DNA of 64,000 nt from NCBI RefSeq assembly GCF_041893525.1, contig NZ_CP169068.1; one strand, written 5' to 3'. This DNA comes from Phaeobacter bryozoorum (GTDB lineage Bacteria > Pseudomonadota > Alphaproteobacteria > Rhodobacterales > Rhodobacteraceae). The translations under genes and the position numbers were made by a program. The notes beneath the pieces were generated by a model. The model was not told the DNA's origin. It was given only the letters and a program-made list of their open reading frames with translations, and ran no database searches. This document shows, in pieces, positions 60,161-64,000 of this stretch; positions within the stretch are counted from its first letter, which is position 1; the number at the start of each line of letters is the position of its first letter.

Positions 60161-61453
60161 TTAAACCAGATCACCTGCCGCCGTCAGGGTCAGGCGACCG
60201 CCCAGGTAGGGGGCAAGCACCTCGGGCAGTTTGACGGAGCCGTCTTCCTGCTGGCCGTTCTCCAGCACCGCAATCAGGCAGCGCCCGACCGCCAGTCCGG
60301 AGCCATTGAGCGTGTGCAGATATTCCGGCTTGCCACCGTCCGCAGGTTTGAACCGGGCGTTCATGCGGCGGGCCTGAAAATCACCGGTGGTGGAGACCGA
60401 GGAAATCTCTCGGTAGGTGTTCTGACCCGGCACCCAGGCCTCGATGTCAAAGGTACGGCGCGCGCCAAAGCCCATGTCGCCGGTGCACAGCACGACGGTG
60501 CGATAGGGGATGCCCAGTTTCTCAAGGATCCCTTCGGCGCAGCGCAGCATACGCTTCTGCTCATCATCGGACTGGCTGGGGTGGACGATAGAGACCATCT
60601 CCACCTTCTCGAACTGGTGCTGACGCAGCATGCCGGAGGTATCCTTGCCGGCGCTGCCCGCCTCGGAGCGGAAACACAGCGTATGCGCGGTCATGCGGAT
60701 CGGCAGGGCAGCCTCATCAAGCGTGTCGCCCGCAACGGAATAGGTCAGCGGCACCTCGGAGGTGGGCACCAGCCACCAGCCATTGGTGGTCTGATAGCTG
60801 TCATCGCCAAATTTGGGCAGCTTGTCGGTGCCATACATCGCCTCATCGCGCACCAGAACCGGGGAATTCACCTCGGTCAGGCCGTTCTCATCGACATGGG
60901 TGTCGACCATGAACTGCGCCAGCGCGCGGTGGATACGGGCCACGGCGCCCTTCAGCAGAACAAAGCGGGAGCCGGAGATTTTGGCGGCGGTTTCGAAATC
61001 CATCGCAGCTGCGACGCCCTTGATTTCAAAGTGCTCTTTCGGTTCAAAGGCGAAATTGGGGATCGCCCCCCATTTGCTGACCTCGACATTGTCGTCCTCA
61101 TCCGCGCCCTCGGGCACGTCCTCGGCGGGCAGGTTGGGAATGCGGGCCAGCACATCGGTGAGCTTGGCGTCCAGTTCCTTGGCCTCGGTCTGCAGGGTGG
61201 CGACTTCGGCTTTCTTACCGGCCACTTCCGCGCGCAGACGCTCGAATTCGGCATCGTCCCCCTTGGCCTTGGCCGCGCCGATGGCCTTGGCCGCCTTGTT
61301 CTGGTCGGCCTGAGCGGTTTCGGCCGCCTGGATTTTGGCCCGGCGGGTTTCATCCAGCGCCAGGATGTCAGAGGACATCGCCGCATCCCCACGCCGCGCC
61401 AAAGCGGCGTCAAAAGCGGCAGGGTTCTCGCGGATCGCGCGGATGTCATGCAT
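60161..61453 (-). CDS. serS: serine--tRNA ligase
   Basis: SerRS charges tRNA-Ser. The 430-residue product begins MHDIRAIRENPAAFD, the family start. It has the N-terminal coiled-coil arm (about residues 30-110), then class II motif 2 (FRSEAGSAGKDTSGMLRQHQFEKVEM) and motif 3 (NGSGLAVGRCLIAVLEN, near the C terminus). Length matches the family. The ATG is at 61453. It is convergent with the HhH-protein gene and divergent from yajC. A terminator hairpin follows the stop at 60103-60134. Confidence 0.98.
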   Translation of the reverse strand: MHDIRAIRENPAAFDAALARRGDAAMSSDILALDETRRAKIQAAETAQADQNKAAKAIGAAKAKGDDAEFERLRAEVAGKKAEVATLQTEAKELDAKLTDVLARIPNLPAEDVPEGADEDDNVEVSKWGAIPNFAFEPKEHFEIKGVAAAMDFETAAKISGSRFVLLKGAVARIHRALAQFMVDTHVDENGLTEVNSPVLVRDEAMYGTDKLPKFGDDSYQTTNGWWLVPTSEVPLTYSVAGDTLDEAALPIRMTAHTLCFRSEAGSAGKDTSGMLRQHQFEKVEMVSIVHPSQSDDEQKRMLRCAEGILEKLGIPYRTVVLCTGDMGFGARRTFDIEAWVPGQNTYREISSVSTTGDFQARRMNARFKPADGGKPEYLHTLNGSGLAVGRCLIAVLENGQQEDGSVKLPEVLAPYLGGRLTLTAAGDLV

Positions 61454-61863
61454 GGGGGGTGCTCCTAAAGCGTTGAATCAGTGGCTCCAGCATATGCCGG
61501 ATGGGGGCGGGAAGGGGAAGAGGGCGCGAGGCTGCGGCGCGCAGGCTGTTGTCAGGAGGGCGCATTGAGGGCGGGTGTCCTCGGCAGCGCGGCATAGACG
61601 ACGGCCCCCCGTCGGCGCAAAACCGGGAAGGGTGACGGTTGCCCAGAAATACTTGGGATCAATCGGCAGGATAATCGTGGTCATATGGGCAATCTGGATC
61701 TGAAATGGGTTGTAAAAACCCTCTCATCGCTCCCGCCATGGGTCAACTGCGTTTGCGGTATCGCAACTGGCCCTGTTAGCCTTGCAAAGCCCCGGGCCAG
61801 CGCATAGGTTCCCCTGCAAAATTAAGGGCGTCTGAAGCGCCTGTCACACAGAAGGAATATCCC
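61454..61863. other. Intergenic region between serS and yajC
   Basis: This 410-bp stretch separates divergent genes and should have both promoters. It contains a short minus-strand frame (61478-61684) that I do not accept as a gene. Ribosome sites GGAGCACC (serS) and AGAAGGAA (yajC) are visible. No other element recognised. Confidence 0.55.
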
Positions 61864-62148
61864 ATGGAAGGTGGCGCACTCGCCCAGTTTCTCCCGCTCA
61901 TTCTGATCTTTGCGATCATGTATTTCCTGCTGATCCGTCCGCAGCAGAAAAAACTGAAGACCCATCAGGCGATGGTCGAGGCGCTGCGCCGGGGCGATCA
62001 GGTGGTGACCCAGGGAGGCATCATCGGCAAGGTGGCCAAGGTCAAGGACGATGGCGAGATCGAAGTGGAAATCGCCGAGGGTGTGAAAATCCGCGTGATC
62101 AAATCCACCATCGCGCAGGTTCTGAACAAGACCGAGCCGGCAGCGTAA
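61864..62148 (+). CDS. yajC: Preprotein translocase subunit YajC
   Basis: YajC is the small accessory subunit of the SecDF-YajC complex. The 94-residue product begins Glu-Gly-Gly-Ala-Leu-Ala-Gln-Phe, with one membrane helix (about residues 8-26, LPLILIFAIMYFLLIRPQQK). A cytoplasmic domain follows with the family phrase HQAMVEALRRGDQVVTQGGI, then a Glu-rich end. The ATG at 61864 has AGAAGGAA at good spacing. It is followed after 34 bp by secD and then secF. Length is normal. Confidence 0.96.
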   Translation: MEGGALAQFLPLILIFAIMYFLLIRPQQKKLKTHQAMVEALRRGDQVVTQGGIIGKVAKVKDDGEIEVEIAEGVKIRVIKSTIAQVLNKTEPAA

Positions 62149-62182
62149 GTATCCCCGCTTAACCAACTGAAAAGGCAGGGCA

Positions 62183-63844
62183 ATGCTGCAAATTGATCTC
62201 TGGAAGCGGGTTCTCATCTGGCTGGTCTGTGTGACCGGCCTTTTGCTTGCCCTGCCAAATGCGTTTTACACGCGCGTCGAGCAGGCCAATGATGCCGCCG
62301 CCGAAATAATCGCGAAGGGCGAAAGCCCCGCGCGGCTGGACGTGGCGGGCCAATGGCCGTCGTTCATGCCGTCGTCGCTGGTCAACCTTGGTCTGGACCT
62401 GCGCGGTGGCGCGCATCTTCTGGCGGAGGTGAAGGTGGCCGACGTCTACGGCGCGCGCATGGATGCGCTCTGGCCTGAAGTGCGCGACGCGCTGCGCCCT
62501 GAGCGCGGTGAGGTCGGCACCTTCCGGCGCCAGCCCGCACCGGAGGGGCAGATTCGTCTGAAGATCTCTCAGCCAGAGGGCATGGCCCGCGCGCTGGAGG
62601 TTGTGCGTGGTCTGGCCAATCCGATCACCAGCCTGACTGGCGCCGGGGCCACAGATATCACCGTGTCCGGGACCGGTGACATTCTGACCGTAGAGCTGAG
62701 CGAGCAGGAGAAGCTGGCCTCTGATGACCGCACCGTGCGTCAGGCGTTGGAAATCATCCGCCGCCGGATTGACGAGGTGGGCACCCGAGAGCCGACCATT
62801 CAGCGCCAGGGCAGCGACCGGATCCTGATCCAGGTGCCCGGCATCGGGTCGGCGTCTGAGCTGAAGGCGATCATCGGCACCACCGCCCAGCTGACCTTTA
62901 ACCCCGTCGTTGGGCGCGGCACGGACGCCGATGCCAATGCGGGTGTCGGCAACAAAGTCGTGCCGTCGCTGGACGAAGACGGTGTGTTCTACACCGTTGA
63001 GGCTGCACCGGTTGTGACCGGTGAGGAGCTGGTGGATGCGCAGCCGTCGTTTGATCAGAACGGCCGCCCGGCGGTCAGCTTCCGTTTCAACACCACCGGC
63101 GCGCGCAAGTTCGGCGACTATACGGCCGAAAACATCGGTTCGCCCTTTGCCATCGTGCTGGATGAGGAGGTGGTCTCCGCCCCGGTGATCCAGTCGCATA
63201 TTCCGGGTGGCTCTGGCATTATCACCGGCAACTTCACCATCGAGGAAAGCACCAATATGGCGATCCTGCTGCGTGCAGGTGCGCTGCCTGCGGGGCTGGA
63301 GTTCCTTGAGGAACGCACGATTGGCCCGGAACTGGGTCAGGACAGCATTGACGCGGGCAAGGTTGCGACCATCGTCGCCTTTGTTGGGGTGCTGGTGTTC
63401 ATGGCGCTGAGCTACGGTCTGTTCGGGATCTTTGCCAATATCGCGCTGATCCTCAATATCGCGCTTATCTTTGGCGCGCTGAGCCTGATTGGTGCGACGC
63501 TGACCCTGCCGGGGATTGCGGGTATCGTTCTGACGGTCGGTATGGCGGTGGATGCCAATGTGCTGATCTTTGAACGGATCCGCGAGGAGCTGAAGGCCGG
63601 TCGAGGTCCTGCACGGGCCATTGACGAAGGCTATTCCAAGGCGCTGAGCGCCATTCTTGACGCCAATATCACCACCTTCATCACCGCCGTGATCCTGTTC
63701 GCCATGGGCTCTGGCCCGGTGCGCGGCTTTGCGATCACGCTGGGGCTGGGGATTCTGACATCGGTCTTCACCGCGATCTTCGTGACGCGGGTGATCATCG
63801 TGATGTGGTTTGAACGGCGTCGTCCGAAAACAATCGAGGTCTGA
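62183..63844 (+). CDS. secD: Protein translocase subunit SecD
   Basis: SecD uses the proton gradient to help export and release proteins at the periplasmic side. The 553-residue product has an N-terminal membrane helix, then the periplasmic domain with the Gly-Leu-Asp-Leu-Arg-Gly-Gly motif (near residue 71). A P1-type block follows around EIIRRRIDEVGTREPTIQRQG, and a C-terminal group of membrane helices (about 385-540) with the SecD signature around GMAVDANVLIFERIREEL. Length is as usual for SecD. It precedes secF with a one-base gap. Confidence 0.97.
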   Translation: MLQIDLWKRVLIWLVCVTGLLLALPNAFYTRVEQANDAAAEIIAKGESPARLDVAGQWPSFMPSSLVNLGLDLRGGAHLLAEVKVADVYGARMDALWPEVRDALRPERGEVGTFRRQPAPEGQIRLKISQPEGMARALEVVRGLANPITSLTGAGATDITVSGTGDILTVELSEQEKLASDDRTVRQALEIIRRRIDEVGTREPTIQRQGSDRILIQVPGIGSASELKAIIGTTAQLTFNPVVGRGTDADANAGVGNKVVPSLDEDGVFYTVEAAPVVTGEELVDAQPSFDQNGRPAVSFRFNTTGARKFGDYTAENIGSPFAIVLDEEVVSAPVIQSHIPGGSGIITGNFTIEESTNMAILLRAGALPAGLEFLEERTIGPELGQDSIDAGKVATIVAFVGVLVFMALSYGLFGIFANIALILNIALIFGALSLIGATLTLPGIAGIVLTVGMAVDANVLIFERIREELKAGRGPARAIDEGYSKALSAILDANITTFITAVILFAMGSGPVRGFAITLGLGILTSVFTAIFVTRVIIVMWFERRRPKTIEV

Positions 63845-63845
63845 G

Positions 63846-64000
63846 ATGCGGCTGAAACTAATTCCCGAAAATACCTCGTTTGATTTCTTCAAACTCTGGA
63901 AACTGTGGCTGGGCATCTCTGCGCTGATGATCGTTGTCGGCTTTGCCTCCTTTGCCTTGCAGGGGCTGAATTTCGGCATCGACTTCCGCGGCGGCACCAC
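63846..64000 (+). CDS. secF: Protein translocase subunit SecF (N-terminal part)
   Basis: Only the first 51 codons are in the window. The product begins MRLKLIPENTSFDFFKLW and continues with a first membrane helix (about residues 20-38) and then the Gly-Ile-Asp-Phe-Arg-Gly-Gly motif typical of SecF (near residue 45). Gene order yajC-secD-secF is standard. The ATG lies one base after the secD stop, so expression is coupled. Confidence 0.92.
   Translation, partial: MRLKLIPENTSFDFFKLWKLWLGISALMIVVGFASFALQGLNFGIDFRGGT

Noticed and set aside
61478..61684. 68-residue minus frame upstream of serS
   Set aside because: No family, Pro/Cys-rich composition, and located in a region expected to hold promoters.
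62159..64000. 613-residue minus-strand frame opposite secD/secF
   Set aside because: Shadow of secD; the plus strand has intact SecD motifs, and the minus translation is rich in Arg/His/Gln with no recognisable domain.

Overview
The window looks like a chromosomal segment of a marine alphaproteobacterium of the Roseobacter group (Rhodobacteraceae; Phaeobacter/Ruegeria/Leisingera-like). The reasons are the high G+C content with strong third-position bias, the soxBDAG sarcosine oxidase operon, a cyanide-insensitive bd oxidase with its DUF2474 partner, a Crp/Fnr regulator beside an RTX exoprotein, and small families common in that group (DUF1289, DUF1328, DUF4112, YqaE, CcmI). The genus is inference; no rRNA or tRNA gene is visible. 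The window opens inside surA and closes inside secF. No CRISPR array, transposase or integrase gene was seen.

Layout. 1-4.9 kb (minus): envelope operon lptF-lptG-lptD-surA with overlapping genes. 5.1-7.1 kb: pepA and holC. 7.1-10.2 kb (minus): retropepsin-like protease, MarC protein and an ABC-F ATPase broken by a one-base frameshift. 10.5-13.7 kb: ndk with a strong terminator, small membrane and TfoX-C proteins, and a ManC-like protein that has lost its nucleotidyltransferase signature. 13.8-19.7 kb: SulP transporter, DUF2892, a Crp/Fnr regulator and the divergent cioAB-DUF2474 quinol oxidase operon. 19.7-24.4 kb: a gene-poor stretch with an eroded 18-bp tandem repeat, then a two-component module made of a NarL-type regulator, a periplasmic molybdopterin-fold protein and a hybrid kinase. 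24.6-29.8 kb: DUF1328, a receiver-like protein, an Fnr-type regulator and a large RTX exoprotein. 30.2-35.2 kb: dusA, a TauE exporter, a PhyH-like protein, then (minus) DUF1289, ruvX and ccmI.

35.5-41.3 kb holds soxB, soxD, soxA and soxG. The operon is split between soxB and soxD by an AT-richer, oppositely oriented single-domain GIY-YIG gene whose stop lies two bases from the soxB stop. 41.4-44.6 kb: two tandem related secreted proteins, Fe-type superoxide dismutase, a host-attachment (baeRF-like) protein with a small partner, and a LOG-family protein. 44.8-48.8 kb: an Ala/Glu-rich LysM protein (a second one-base frameshift), an Atm1-type ABC exporter and a small hypothetical protein. 48.9-54.1 kb (minus): RND permease and its membrane-fusion protein, ended by a strong hairpin. 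54.4-58.1 kb: yfgM-like, bamB and der. 58.4-60.1 kb: fatty-acid desaturase coupled to an HhH protein with a histone-H1-like tail. 60.2-64.0 kb: serS (minus), then yajC-secD-secF.

How the genes fit together: much of the window is outer-membrane and envelope biogenesis (Lpt transport, SurA, BamB, SecDF-YajC, LysM). The rest is C1/sarcosine catabolism, alternative respiration with regulators, export systems and housekeeping. The most unusual items are the GIY-YIG gene inside the sox operon, a parS-like palindrome between convergent genes at 33.14 kb, the duplicated-domain RTX protein, the signature-less ManC homologue, the H1-like protein behind the desaturase, and two isolated frameshifts that need a raw-read check.
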